From NCBI RefSeq assembly GCF_015291625.1, contig NZ_CP030047.1, positions 682,001-746,000 of the forward strand: 64,000 nt of DNA. The letters are read 5' to 3'. Positions within the stretch are counted from its first letter, which is position 1, and each line of letters opens with the position of its first letter. The stretch is from Bradyrhizobium sp. CCBAU 53421. Lineage in GTDB: Bacteria; Pseudomonadota; Alphaproteobacteria; Rhizobiales; Xanthobacteraceae. The notes beneath the pieces were generated by a model that did not search any database, was not told the origin of the DNA, and saw only the letters and a list, made by a program, of their open reading frames with translations. Made by a program: the position numbers and the translations under genes. This document shows, piece by piece, positions 48,796 to 58,311 of the stretch.

Positions 48796-51700
48796 ATCTC
48801 GGCAGGCTTTCCATCAACCAGCCCATCCTCGCGATGGTGCTGTCGATCGTGCTGCTGATCGTCGGCGCGATCGCCTATCCGACGCTGCCGGTCTCGGAAT
48901 ATCCGCAGGTCGTGCCGCCGACCGTCACCGTCACGACGCAGTATCCGGGCGCTTCGGCGCAGACCGTGTCCGACACGGTCGCCGCTCCGATCGAGCAGGA
49001 GATCAACGGCGTCGAGGACATGCTGTATCTCTACAGCCAGGCGACCTCGAACGGCCAGCTCACCATCACCGCGACCTTCAAGCTCGGCACCGACCTCGAC
49101 AAGGCCCAGGTGCTGGTGCAGAACCGCGTCGCGATCGCGCAGCCGCGGCTGCCCGAAGAAGTCCAGCGCAACGGCGTCGTCACCCGCAAGAACTCGCCCG
49201 ACATCCTGATGGTCGTGTTCATGCTGTCGCCCGACGACACGTTCGACCAGCTCTACATCTCCAACTACGCGCTGCTGCAGGTCCGCGACCAGCTGTTGCG
49301 GCTCGACGGCGTCGGCGACATCCAGATGTTCGGCGCGCGCGACTATTCGATGCGGCTGTGGCTCGATCCCGACCGGATCGCCAATCTCGGCCTGACCTCG
49401 ACCGAGGTGCTGGCTGCGATCCGGGCGCAAAACCTGCAGATCGCGGGCGGCCAGATCGCCGAGCCGCCGATCGCCGATCGCGCCTTCCAGCCGAACCTCG
49501 TGTTCACCGGCCGCCTCAAGGACATCAGGCAATTCGAGGACATCGTGGTGAAGGCCGGCTCCGACGGCCGCACGGTGCGGCTGCGCGACGTCGCCCGCGT
49601 CGAGCTCGGTGCGCTGTCCTATGCCACCAACAGCTTCCTGCTGCGCAAGTCGGCGGTCGCGCTGCTGGTTACGCAGCGGCCCGGATCGAACGCGCTCGCC
49701 ACCGCCAAGAGCATCTCCGACACGATGGAGCGGATGAAGGCGGGTTTCCCGAAGGGGCTCGACTACAACATCGGCTACAACCCGACCGAATTCATCGCCC
49801 AATCGGTCCATGAGCTGATCAAGACGATCTACGAGGCGATGGCGCTCGTCGTCATCGTGGTGCTGGTGTTCCTGCAGGGCTGGCGGCCTGCGATCATCCC
49901 GATCATCGCGATCCCGGTGTCGCTGGTCGGCACCTTCGCGGTCATGGCCGCGCTCGGCTTCTCGATCAACAATCTGACGCTGTTCGGCCTCGTGCTGGCG
50001 GTCGGCATCGTGGTCGACGACGCCATCGTGGTGGTCGAGAATGTCGAGCGGCATCTCGAGCATGGCATGTCCAGGCGCGAGGCTGCGCTCAAGACCATGG
50101 AGGAGGTCGGCGGTGCGCTGGTCTCGATCGCGCTGGTGCTGTGCGCGGTGTTCGTGCCGACCGCCTTCCTCGGCGGCATCTCCGGGCAGTTCTTCCAGCA
50201 ATTCGCGGTCACGATCGCCGTCGCGACCGCGATCTCCTGCTTCTGCTCCCTGACGCTGTCGCCAGCGCTGGCCTCGCAGATCCTGGTCCCGCACGAGGAG
50301 AAGCGCCCGCCGGCACGCTGGAACATCATCGCGCGCGGCTGGGACAGCTTCACCGCGCTGTTCAACCGGGTGTTCGACCGGCTGGCTCACGGCTATGCGG
50401 CGGTCGCCGACTTCGTGATCCGGCATACGGTGGTGATGGTCGCGATCTATCTCGTGCTGATCGGTAGCGCCGGTTGGCTGCTCGCGACCACCTCGCAGGG
50501 CTTCATCCCGGCGCAGGACCGCGGCTACGTCATCATCTCGGCGCAGCTGCCGGGCGCCGCGTCGCTGGCGCGGACCACGGCCGTGGTCCGCGAGATCGAG
50601 CGGATCGCGCTGGATACGCCCGGCATCGTTCGCGTTGCGGCCTTCGCCGGCTTCTCGGGCGCGACACGCACGCAAGCGGGTAATGCCGCGGCGCTGTTCC
50701 CGGTGTTCGACGAGCCGGAGGCGCGCCTGAAGAAGGGCCTGACGGCGACTGCGATCACGGCCGACCTGCGCAAGCGCCTGTCGGTGATCCAGGGCGCCTT
50801 CATCATCGTCATTCCGCCGCCGGCCGTGCCCGGCATCGGCACCGGCGGTGGTTTCACCATCCGCGTCCAGGACCGGCAAGGCCGCGGGCCCGAATTGCTG
50901 GCGTCCGCGACCGACGAATTGGTGCAGGCCGCGCGCAAGTCGCCGAACCTGACCTCGGTGTTCTCGCCGTACTCTGCGAACACTCCGCAGCTGTTCGTCG
51001 ATATCGATCGCGTCAAGGCGCAGAAGCTCGGCGTTCCCATCGCCAACATCACCGACACGATCGAGACCTATTTCGGCTCGACCTATGTCAACGACTTCAA
51101 CCTGTTCGGGCGCACCTATCACGTCACCGCGCAGGCCGATCTGCCGTTCCGCAAGGAGACCACCGATCTGTCGCGGCTGCGCACCCGCAACGCCAGTGGC
51201 GACATGGTGATGCTCGGCAGCGTCGTCGACTTCAAGGACATCTCGGGCCCCGACCGCGTCGCGCGCTACAATCTCTACTCGGCGTCCGAACTGCAGGGTG
51301 AGCCGGCGTCGGGCGTCAGCTCGACGACGGCGCTCAACACCATCAAGAAGATCGCCGACGAAACCCTGCCGAGCGGCTTCTCGTTCGAATGGACCGATCT
51401 GTCCTACCAGCAGGTCAATGGCGCCAATGCCGGCCTCTACGTGTTCCCGATCTGCGTGCTGTTCGTCTACCTGGTGCTGGCCGCGCAATATGGCAGCTGG
51501 ACCTTGCCGTTCGCGGTGATCCTGATCGTGCCGATGTGCCTGTTCGCGGCCACCATCGGCGTGCGCATCATGGGCCAGGACGTCAACATCCTGACCCAGA
51601 TCGGCTTCGTGGTGCTGGTGGGCCTTGCCGCCAAGAACGCGATCCTGATCGTCGAGTTCGCGCGCGATATCGAGCTCGAGGGCCGGCCGCGGCTGGAGGC

Positions 51701-51965
51701 GGTGATCGAGGCCTGCCGGCTGCGCCTGCGGCCGATCCTGATGACGTCGTTCGCCTTCATCCTCGGCGTGCTGCCGCTGGTGGTGTCGACCGGCTCGGGC
51801 TCGGAGATGCGGCAGGCGGTCGGTGTCGCGGTGTTCTTCGGCATGCTCGGCGTCACCCTGTTCGGCCTCGTCTTCACGCCGATCTTCTACATGGTGGTGC
51901 GCAACCTCGCGGAAGGAAAGAACGAGGGCAAGCCGAAGGAACCAGCGGCGACCGTGGCGGGGTAA
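48792..51965 (+). CDS. RND multidrug efflux pump (AcrB/MexF-like)
   Basis: This 1057-residue inner-membrane proton-driven transporter is of typical HAE1 length. It starts MNLGRLSINQPILAMVLSIV; twelve helices and two large periplasmic loops follow. The proton-relay Asp pair is in VLAVGIVVDDAIVVVENVE, and the second-half helix VGLAAKNAILIVEFA holds the conserved Lys. It is translationally coupled to the adaptor (ATGA). No outer-membrane TolC-type gene or TetR regulator is adjacent, so it must borrow an OprM/TolC from elsewhere. Confidence 0.95.
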   Translation: MNLGRLSINQPILAMVLSIVLLIVGAIAYPTLPVSEYPQVVPPTVTVTTQYPGASAQTVSDTVAAPIEQEINGVEDMLYLYSQATSNGQLTITATFKLGTDLDKAQVLVQNRVAIAQPRLPEEVQRNGVVTRKNSPDILMVVFMLSPDDTFDQLYISNYALLQVRDQLLRLDGVGDIQMFGARDYSMRLWLDPDRIANLGLTSTEVLAAIRAQNLQIAGGQIAEPPIADRAFQPNLVFTGRLKDIRQFEDIVVKAGSDGRTVRLRDVARVELGALSYATNSFLLRKSAVALLVTQRPGSNALATAKSISDTMERMKAGFPKGLDYNIGYNPTEFIAQSVHELIKTIYEAMALVVIVVLVFLQGWRPAIIPIIAIPVSLVGTFAVMAALGFSINNLTLFGLVLAVGIVVDDAIVVVENVERHLEHGMSRREAALKTMEEVGGALVSIALVLCAVFVPTAFLGGISGQFFQQFAVTIAVATAISCFCSLTLSPALASQILVPHEEKRPPARWNIIARGWDSFTALFNRVFDRLAHGYAAVADFVIRHTVVMVAIYLVLIGSAGWLLATTSQGFIPAQDRGYVIISAQLPGAASLARTTAVVREIERIALDTPGIVRVAAFAGFSGATRTQAGNAAALFPVFDEPEARLKKGLTATAITADLRKRLSVIQGAFIIVIPPPAVPGIGTGGGFTIRVQDRQGRGPELLASATDELVQAARKSPNLTSVFSPYSANTPQLFVDIDRVKAQKLGVPIANITDTIETYFGSTYVNDFNLFGRTYHVTAQADLPFRKETTDLSRLRTRNASGDMVMLGSVVDFKDISGPDRVARYNLYSASELQGEPASGVSSTTALNTIKKIADETLPSGFSFEWTDLSYQQVNGANAGLYVFPICVLFVYLVLAAQYGSWTLPFAVILIVPMCLFAATIGVRIMGQDVNILTQIGFVVLVGLAAKNAILIVEFARDIELEGRPRLEAVIEACRLRLRPILMTSFAFILGVLPLVVSTGSGSEMRQAVGVAVFFGMLGVTLFGLVFTPIFYMVVRNLAEGKNEGKPKEPAATVAG

Positions 51966-52003
51966 CGGGCGGCATTCGGCATTCCGCGGAAGCAAGGTCC
52001 TTG

Positions 52004-52131
52004 CCCGTCATCCCCGCGCAAAGGCCTCGCCTTTGTCGCTGGAGGAGCCTGCGAAGCAGGCGTCTCGAAGGATGCACGGCCAGCGGCCGGGCCTTCGAGG
52101 CTCGCGCCGCTCGCACCTCAGGGTGACGGGG
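52004..52131. repeat. Composite dispersed repeat, GTCATCCCCGCGC / GTCATCCTGAG family
   Basis: It begins CCCGTCATCCCCGCGC like the 2742 copy and ends GCACCTCAGGGTGACGGGG like the 9283 and 30268 copies, so it looks like a chimera of subfamilies. It follows the efflux operon stop and may terminate it. An AT-rich TATAAAAT at 52201 precedes the next gene. Confidence 0.75.
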
Positions 52132-52256
52132 AAACTGTGGGCGTGCGTGGACAGAGCCCATACTTTTGGCTGAGCGGAAAGAGATGGGCAGCAGCTAGGT
52201 TATAAAATAATGTCGCGCCGATTTTTCCTGATAGAGACTGCTGGGAGAGCACAACA

Positions 52257-53447
52257 ATGAAGTCGGGATTTTTGGCTGCGGTTGCGGCGTGCAGCCTGAT
52301 GCTGGCGGCGCCGGCGATGGCCCAGGGTGTCAAGATCGGCATCCTGAACGACCAGTCGGGCGTATACGCCGACTACGGCGGAAAGTATTCGCTCGAGGCC
52401 GCACGGATGGCAGTTGAGGATTTCGGCGGCGAGGTGCTGGGCCAGAAGATCGAGATCGTCACCGCCGACCATCAGAACAAGCCCGACCTCGCAACCGCGA
52501 TCGCGCGGCGCTGGTACGAGGTCGAGAACGTCGACATGATCACCGAGCTCACCACGTCGTCGGTCGCGCTCGCGGTGCAGGAACTGTCCAAGGAAAAGAA
52601 GAAGATCGATATCGTGGTCGGCGCGGCGACCTCGCGCATTTCAGGCGATGCCTGCACGCCCTATAGCTTCCACTGGGCCTATGACACCCGCGCGCTCGCG
52701 GTCGGTACCGGCGGGGCGCTGACGGAAGCGGGCGGCAACACCTGGTTCTTCCTGACCGCCGACTATGCCTTCGGCTACGCGCTGGAAAAGGACACCAGCG
52801 ACATCGTTGCCTCGAAGGGTGGCAAGGTAGTCGGCTCGGTCCGCGTGCCGCTCAACTCGTCGGACTTCTCGTCCTTCCTGCTGCAGGCGCAGAGCTCGAA
52901 GGCCAAGATCATCGGACTTGCCAATGCCGGCCTCGACACCACCAACTCGATCAAGCAGGCGGCTGAGTTTGGCATCGTGCGCGGCGGCCAGAAGCTCGCC
53001 GGCCTGCTGATGACGCTGTCGGAGGTGCACGGTCTCGGGCTCGAGGCGGCGCAGGGTCTGGTGCTCACCGAGGGCTTCTACTGGGACCACGACGATGCCT
53101 CGCGCGCCTTCAGCGAGCGCTTCTTCAAGCGCACCAGCCGGATGCCGAGCATGATCCATGCCGGCACCTATTCGGCGACGCTGAGCTATTTGAAGGCGGT
53201 GAAGGCCGCTGGCACCAAGGACAGCGAGGCGGTCGCCGCCAAGCTGAAGGAGCTGCCGGTCGACGACGCCTTTGCCAAGGGCAAGGTGCTCGCCAACGGC
53301 CGCATGGTGCATGACCTCTATCTGTTCGAGGTCAAGAAGCCCTCGGAGTCGAAGAAGCCGTGGGACTATTACAAGCAGATCGCCGTGGTGCCCGGCGACA
53401 AGGCGTTCTTCACCGCCAAGGAAAGCGGGTGCCCGCTGACCAAGTGA
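52257..53447 (+). CDS. ABC transporter substrate-binding protein, Liv type
   Basis: This 396-residue type I periplasmic binding protein has a Sec signal (residues 1-22, ending APAMA). It begins KIGILNDQSGVYADYGGKYS and carries the ADHQNKPDLATAIARRWY and RISGDACTPYSFHWAYDT signatures of rhizobial aromatic- or amino-acid-binding members. ATG 52257 lies behind GGGAGAG. It is monocistronic and not a close paralogue of the two binding proteins of the catabolic island. No permease is nearby. Confidence 0.9.
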   Translation: MKSGFLAAVAACSLMLAAPAMAQGVKIGILNDQSGVYADYGGKYSLEAARMAVEDFGGEVLGQKIEIVTADHQNKPDLATAIARRWYEVENVDMITELTTSSVALAVQELSKEKKKIDIVVGAATSRISGDACTPYSFHWAYDTRALAVGTGGALTEAGGNTWFFLTADYAFGYALEKDTSDIVASKGGKVVGSVRVPLNSSDFSSFLLQAQSSKAKIIGLANAGLDTTNSIKQAAEFGIVRGGQKLAGLLMTLSEVHGLGLEAAQGLVLTEGFYWDHDDASRAFSERFFKRTSRMPSMIHAGTYSATLSYLKAVKAAGTKDSEAVAAKLKELPVDDAFAKGKVLANGRMVHDLYLFEVKKPSESKKPWDYYKQIAVVPGDKAFFTAKESGCPLTK

Positions 53448-53472
53448 GGCGTAGCTGGGGCAACAAATATCG

Positions 53473-53502
53473 CTGTCGTCCCGGCCTTCGCCGGGACGAC
53501 AG
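53473..53502. terminator. Perfect hairpin after the binding-protein gene
   Basis: CTGTCGTCCCGG-ccttcg-CCGGGACGACAG is a 12-bp perfect stem between convergent genes. It is the minimal form of the GTCGTCCCGGC dispersed repeat. It lacks a T-run, so it may act as a bidirectional 3' end-stabilising hairpin. Confidence 0.6.
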
Positions 53503-53527
53503 CGGAGGGTGTGGCGCGATCACGCCC

Positions 53528-53917
53528 TCAATGCACCAGCCGCCACACCGCGCCGCCGAGCGCGCCGACCCATAGAATGATCGCGGCCATCGCCTGGATG
53601 CCAAATCCGCGGCTGCGCTTTGCCACCGCCTCGCGATAGCCGATGAAGTAGACGATGCGGCCGATCACCCAGATCGCGCCGATCGCGGCAGCCGTGGCGT
53701 CGCCGATATAGATCGCGAACAGCCAGAGCGACGGCAGGAAGATCGGCATCCATTCCAGCGTGTTCATCTGGATGCGGAAGATGCGCTCGAAGTCCGGATG
53801 GCCCGAGATCGCCGGCAGCTTGACGCCATAGGCGGCGCGCGCGTGCGCGACCTGTGTCGTGGTGAAGAAATAGAATGCGACCGCAAGGCAGGTGACGATG
53901 GCCGTGTAGTGGTACAT
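53528..53917 (-). CDS. MAPEG-family membrane protein
   Basis: This 129-residue protein has four membrane helices and the MAPEG-type motif FERIFRIQMNTLEWMPIFLP, including the RxQxNxxE signature of glutathione-dependent membrane enzymes (microsomal GST, leukotriene C4 synthase). ATG 53917 (MYHYTAIVTC) is preferred; the open frame extends 51 codons further into non-hydrophobic sequence. It stands alone. Activity and substrate in bacteria are unknown. Confidence 0.88.
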   Translation of the reverse strand: MYHYTAIVTCLAVAFYFFTTTQVAHARAAYGVKLPAISGHPDFERIFRIQMNTLEWMPIFLPSLWLFAIYIGDATAAAIGAIWVIGRIVYFIGYREAVAKRSRGFGIQAMAAIILWVGALGGAVWRLVH

Positions 53918-54037
53918 GTCAGGCGTGTCCTCTGGTTCTGTTGGCCCCGACCTCGTGACGCGGCAGCGACGACCGGTGTGACAGGCAGGGTCATTTTGGG
54001 CGGCGCCGATCTTCCGTCGACGTTTGGGCTTCTTGTT

Positions 54038-54088
54038 AGAGCATGATCTTTTCGGAAAACCGCTCCGCACTTTTCCGGATCATGCTCT
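54038..54088. repeat. Short palindrome, CATGATCCGGAAAA family, overlapping a stop codon
   Basis: AGAGCATGATC pairs with GATCATGCTCT, flanking a TTTTCGGAAAACCG core; compare 33750-33788. Its right end overlaps the TAG stop (54089-54087) of the lipocalin-like gene, so the element forms part of the 3' end of that gene. Confidence 0.8.
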
Positions 54089-55172
54089 AGTACCCGGTCA
54101 TCTCAAGATAGCCGATTCCGGCGTGGCTGCCCGAGAAGCGGATCGGGCCTTCCCAATAGGGGAAGCTGGTTCCCATCCAGGCCTTCGGATTGAGCGGCGT
54201 AGTCTCGATGGCAAGGCCGCGCGCCGGAAGGGTCACGCGCCACGACGTCGGCAGCTTGCGGCCGTCGATCTCGGTGGTCGCAACCGGCGTGATGCTGTTG
54301 CCGGGGCCAGCGATCTCGGCCGAGCGGCCGTCCGGCGTGAACCAGTTGCCGAACAGGTTGTCGCGGCCGTCCTTCTGGCGCAGCCGGTACAGCATCAGCT
54401 TCTCGTCGCCGGGCAGATGCAGCGAGAACCAGTCCCAGCCGGTTTGATCCGCCGCCAATGGCTGGCTGCTCCATTCGCGATCCATCCAGGCCGTGCCCGT
54501 GACGTCGACCGATCGGTCGTCGATCTCGATGCGGCCGGACACCGTGTAGAACGGCTGGCTGTAATAATAGGACGCCTGTCCGCGATCCGACTTGCGGCTG
54601 TAGCCATGGTCGCCTTGCAGCACCAGCGGGCGATTGGCGTTGAGGCGGAGCGCGGTGCCGAAGTCGGCAGCCGAGGCCTTCAGTTCGAGCGGCGCGACGC
54701 GCTGCGCATCGAATGGGTCGATCCCATGCATCTCCCAGGCGTCGATCCAGGCACGGAACGGCGTGGCTTCGACACCGGCCTGCCCGACGCCGCCGCGCGC
54801 AAAGGTCTCGCTGAAGCGATGCGTGGTGGCGCTGGTCACGGCGGCATGGCCCATCCAGACCTGCTGGTTGGCCCAGCCCTCGGCCGGTCCGCCTGGCTTC
54901 GTCGCCTGGCGGAACAGCGTCCATTGCGCGCCATAGGCCGCGCCGCTGGCATCGGACAGGTTTGCCGTCACGTACCACCACTCGATCCGGAACTCCGGAT
55001 GCGGGCCGTGATCGACGGGGAATACGAACGGCTTGCCCGGCGTGACGGCGGCAAAACCCTCGGCATTCTCGCCGAGCCCGGCAAAGCCCTGCGCGAGACC
55101 CTTGCCGCCGAGCGCCAGCGCCAGCGCGCCGCCAGCAAAGGCGCGGCGGGTGATCGTGCTGCTAGCGCTCAT
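54087..55172 (-). CDS. AttH/carotenoid 1,2-hydratase-like lipocalin protein, Tat-exported
   Basis: This 361-residue protein begins with a twin-arginine leader (TITRRAFAGGALALALGG). The body has HPEFRIEWWYVTANL, MGHAAVTS, GTAWMDREWSS and a WDWFSLHLPGDEKLMLYRLR segment, typical of the AttH/CrtC lipocalin-like family that includes hydroxyneurosporene hydratases. It is the last gene of an operon and its start overlaps the permease stop by 11 bases. Co-occurrence with an FtsX-like permease and ATPase is known for this family (recalled); the lipocalin may bind a lipid the transporter moves. A hydratase activity is not demonstrated by sequence. Confidence 0.88.
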   Translation of the reverse strand: MSASSTITRRAFAGGALALALGGKGLAQGFAGLGENAEGFAAVTPGKPFVFPVDHGPHPEFRIEWWYVTANLSDASGAAYGAQWTLFRQATKPGGPAEGWANQQVWMGHAAVTSATTHRFSETFARGGVGQAGVEATPFRAWIDAWEMHGIDPFDAQRVAPLELKASAADFGTALRLNANRPLVLQGDHGYSRKSDRGQASYYYSQPFYTVSGRIEIDDRSVDVTGTAWMDREWSSQPLAADQTGWDWFSLHLPGDEKLMLYRLRQKDGRDNLFGNWFTPDGRSAEIAGPGNSITPVATTEIDGRKLPTSWRVTLPARGLAIETTPLNPKAWMGTSFPYWEGPIRFSGSHAGIGYLEMTGY

Positions 55173-57621
55173 TGACGAAGGTCCGGATCAGGGTGGCCGG
55201 CTGCATGCGCGCCAGTCTAGCGACCGGCAGCGCCGCCGCACAGAGCGCCGCCGCCATCGCCACTGCGAGCAGCTCGATCAGCTGCAGCGGGAAGACTTGG
55301 AACGGCAGCCGCCAGCCGAACGCCTTCACATTGACGATAGCAAGCAGGCACCACGCGACCAGAAGGCCGAGCGGCAGTGCGAACAGCGCGGTGATCAATG
55401 CAACCGCCATGGTCTTCAATAGCTCGAGCGCCGCGAGCCGCCGCCGCGTCAGGCCGATCGCCCACAGCGGCGCCAGTTGCGGCAGCCGCGAATTGGCCAG
55501 CGTGAGCAGGCTGGTCAGGAGCGCGACGCCGGCGACGCCGAGCGTGAAGGCGTTGAGCGCCGCCGTCACCGAGAAGGTGCGGTTGAACACCCGCTTGGAT
55601 TCCCGCTTCACCGTCGCCTGGTCGGCAACGTTGCGGTCGTCGAGACCGAACTTCTCCTGCAACGCCGTGATCAGCGGCGCGATGTGATCGGGCGCGACGC
55701 GGAGCCCCAGCCGGGTCTGCGGCACGTCCGGGAAGCGCCGCGTCAGTGCGGCGAAGTTGACCGCGATCTGGCCCTTGGGGTTGCCGTAATCGGCATAGAT
55801 GCCGACGATCTCGAGCGGCCAGTTGCCGCCGGGGGCGGGTACCTCGATATGATCGCCAATCGCGAGCTTCATCCGCCGCGACAGCTGCTCGCTGACCAGA
55901 CACGTGTCGCCGGGACGCAAGCGCACCCAGGCATTCGCGGTGCTTTCGAGCAACGGCCAATTGTCGCGATAGGTCGTGTGGTCGGGCAGGCCGAGCACCT
56001 CGATCGGCGCGCCGCCAAGCTGGGTGTCGGCGCGGCCGCCCGGCAGGATGGCCTGAACCTCCGGCCTATCGCGCAGCCAGGCCTTGATCTCCTTCGCCTG
56101 CTGATCGCTCGCGGCGCTGACATAGACGTCGGCGGCGAGACGGCCGTCGAGCCAGACCAGGAAGGTGCGGCTGAAACTTTCCACCATGGTGCTGACGCCG
56201 ACATTGACGGCGAGCGCGAGCAGCAGCGCCATCAGCGCCAGCGACAGGCCTGACAGCTGCTGGCGGCTGTCGGCCCAGAACCAGATGCCGACCGGTTGCC
56301 GCGCGCTGCGCTGGCCGAGCGCGAGCGCGATCTGCAGCACCATCGGCAGGATCAATGCCGCGCCGAGCATCAGCGCGGCCAGCACGGCGAAGCCCGCGAT
56401 CAGGGAATCGCCGAACTGGATGAGAGCCGCGGCGACCGCGAACACCGCGAGTGCCGCGGCGCTCTGAAACATCAGCCAGCGCCGCTGCGCCTGCTGCCAG
56501 GCCTGCGGCTGCGCCGTCGCCAGCACCGGCATCCGGATCGCCTTGGCGAGGCTCGCGGCCGCCGCGGCGAGCGCGCCCAGGATGCTGATCGCGATGCCGA
56601 CAAGCCACCACACGGGCTTGAGCGAAAGCTGCCCGGGAATCTGCGCGCCATAGAGCCCGCGCAGCGAGGCCGCGACATCGGGCAGCAACGCCGCCGCGAT
56701 GAAGTAGCCGCAGACGAGACCAATCAGGCCGGCGACCAGCGCCAGCGACACCAGCTCGATGACAAGCACGGTGTTGAGCATCCGCGCCGAGACGCCGCAG
56801 GCGCGCAGCGTCCGCAGCATCGGCAGCCGCTGCTCGAAGGCGAGCCCGATCGCGGAGTTGACGATGAACAGCCCGACGAAGAACGACAGCAGGCCGAAGG
56901 CGGTGAGGTTGAGATGGAAGCTGTCGGTCAAGCGTTCGAGATCGCTCTCGGCACTCGGCTCGACCAGGCGGAGCTTTTCACCTGCGACGCTTTCCAGCGC
57001 TGCACGTGGTGCTTTGGACTTGCCGACCAGCAGACGCGACACCTGGCCGGGCATCTTCAAAATGTCCTGCGCGATGCCGATGTCGACGATGAGCGCGCCG
57101 GGCGCAAGCTCGGCTTGCACGCGCAGCGGCGGCAAGGTGATGCCGTTGGCCTGCGGCCGTTCGCCTTCCTTGAGGCCGAGATCCCGCAACGTCTCAGGCG
57201 CCGCCAGCATTTCACCTGGCGGCGTGACGAAGGATTGCAGGCTGCCGCGCCCGACCGCCGGCGCGTTGCCAACCTCGGACGGCAGCGTCACCGGCTCGAC
57301 GCCGAGCAGACGGAAGCTGCGCCCGTCGATCTGAACGCGCCCCTCCAGCATCGGCGACACCGGCCAGCCGGCGCGGCGCAGATCGACGAACAGTTGTTGC
57401 GGCAAGGTCGCGCTGTCCTTCGCGGTCAGCATCGCGGTGCGCGAGCCGCCGAAGGTCGCGGCCGCGCGGTCATAGGCGATGCGGGCCTGCTGGTTCAGCG
57501 CCTGCACGCCGCTCCACAGCGCGGTCGCCGAGATCAATCCGATCAGCAGCGTCGCAAGCTGCATCGGATGCCGCCGCCAATGGCTGAGCAGCACGGCTAG
57601 GATCCATAATGGGCGCCTCAC
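55162..57621 (-). CDS. ABC transporter permease, FtsX/MacB-like with duplicated domain
   Basis: This 819-residue permease has an N-terminal helix (about residues 20-40), a periplasmic domain, a core of helices at about 255-470, a second periplasmic domain (about 490-680) and a final FtsX core (about 685-810, with TLGVAGVALLTSLLTLANSR). It thus contains two FtsX-type units. It starts at GTG 57621, overlapping the ATPase stop by four bases. With the ATPase it forms a type VII ABC exporter; its partner is the lipocalin-like protein. Confidence 0.9.
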   Translation of the reverse strand: MRRPLWILAVLLSHWRRHPMQLATLLIGLISATALWSGVQALNQQARIAYDRAAATFGGSRTAMLTAKDSATLPQQLFVDLRRAGWPVSPMLEGRVQIDGRSFRLLGVEPVTLPSEVGNAPAVGRGSLQSFVTPPGEMLAAPETLRDLGLKEGERPQANGITLPPLRVQAELAPGALIVDIGIAQDILKMPGQVSRLLVGKSKAPRAALESVAGEKLRLVEPSAESDLERLTDSFHLNLTAFGLLSFFVGLFIVNSAIGLAFEQRLPMLRTLRACGVSARMLNTVLVIELVSLALVAGLIGLVCGYFIAAALLPDVAASLRGLYGAQIPGQLSLKPVWWLVGIAISILGALAAAAASLAKAIRMPVLATAQPQAWQQAQRRWLMFQSAAALAVFAVAAALIQFGDSLIAGFAVLAALMLGAALILPMVLQIALALGQRSARQPVGIWFWADSRQQLSGLSLALMALLLALAVNVGVSTMVESFSRTFLVWLDGRLAADVYVSAASDQQAKEIKAWLRDRPEVQAILPGGRADTQLGGAPIEVLGLPDHTTYRDNWPLLESTANAWVRLRPGDTCLVSEQLSRRMKLAIGDHIEVPAPGGNWPLEIVGIYADYGNPKGQIAVNFAALTRRFPDVPQTRLGLRVAPDHIAPLITALQEKFGLDDRNVADQATVKRESKRVFNRTFSVTAALNAFTLGVAGVALLTSLLTLANSRLPQLAPLWAIGLTRRRLAALELLKTMAVALITALFALPLGLLVAWCLLAIVNVKAFGWRLPFQVFPLQLIELLAVAMAAALCAAALPVARLARMQPATLIRTFVNER

Positions 57622-58271
57622 GCAATCACTCCAGCATGCAGGTTGACCTGACGATCGAGCGTCGCGGCCAGCCGCGCGCTGTGGGTGACCATCAGGAAGC
57701 CGCAGCCGGTGCGTGTCACCAGATCGCGGGCGAGCCGCAGCACCTCGTCCGCGGTATCCTCGTCGAGATTGCCGGTCGGCTCGTCGGCGAGCAGCAGCAG
57801 CGGCTTCGGTGCCAGCGCGCGGCCGATCGCGACGCGCTGCTGCTGGCCGCCGGACAATTGCTCGGGATAGCGCTTCAACAGCTGCTTCAGCCCAAGGCGC
57901 TCGACCAGCTCGTCATGCCAGGCGGCATCATGCCGGCCGGCGATGCGCGACTGGAACACGAGATTGTCCGCGACCGAGAGACTCGGGATCAGGTTGAACT
58001 GCTGGAACACGAGGCCGAGCCGGTCGCGGCGCAGCTCGGCGCGCCCGGCGTCGTCGAGGGCGGAGACCGTGATATCGGCAAGCCTGATCTCGCCGCTGTC
58101 GGCGGCATCGAGCCCTGCGATCAGGTGCAGCAGCGTGCTCTTGCCGCTACCGGATTCGCCGGTCAGCGCCACGCTCTCGCCGGTTGCAACGGCAAGGTCG
58201 ACGCCGCGCAGCACCGCGACGTCTTCACCGGCAGTGCGGTAACTCTTGGTCAGGCCGGTGACGCGAAGCAC
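57618..58271 (-). CDS. ABC transporter ATPase, LolD/MacB-like
   Basis: This 217-residue ATPase has Walker A GESGSGKST, signature LSGGQQQR, Walker B LLLADEPTGNLD and an H-loop VTHS. It is the first gene of the exporter operon. The only in-frame start near the family N-terminus is GTG 58271; no ATG or clear ribosome binding site occurs before an in-frame stop a dozen codons upstream, so the start is uncertain. Confidence 0.9.
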   Translation of the reverse strand: MLRVTGLTKSYRTAGEDVAVLRGVDLAVATGESVALTGESGSGKSTLLHLIAGLDAADSGEIRLADITVSALDDAGRAELRRDRLGLVFQQFNLIPSLSVADNLVFQSRIAGRHDAAWHDELVERLGLKQLLKRYPEQLSGGQQQRVAIGRALAPKPLLLLADEPTGNLDEDTADEVLRLARDLVTRTGCGFLMVTHSARLAATLDRQVNLHAGVIA

Positions 58272-58311
58272 CGCGGCGGTCTGGTCAGATGAAGCGATGG
58301 CCGTGCCTCAT

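Noticed and set aside
48669..51995. 1108-codon open frame on the - strand
   Set aside because: It is the antisense shadow of the RND pump gene, rich in Arg, His and Asp, with no family signature.
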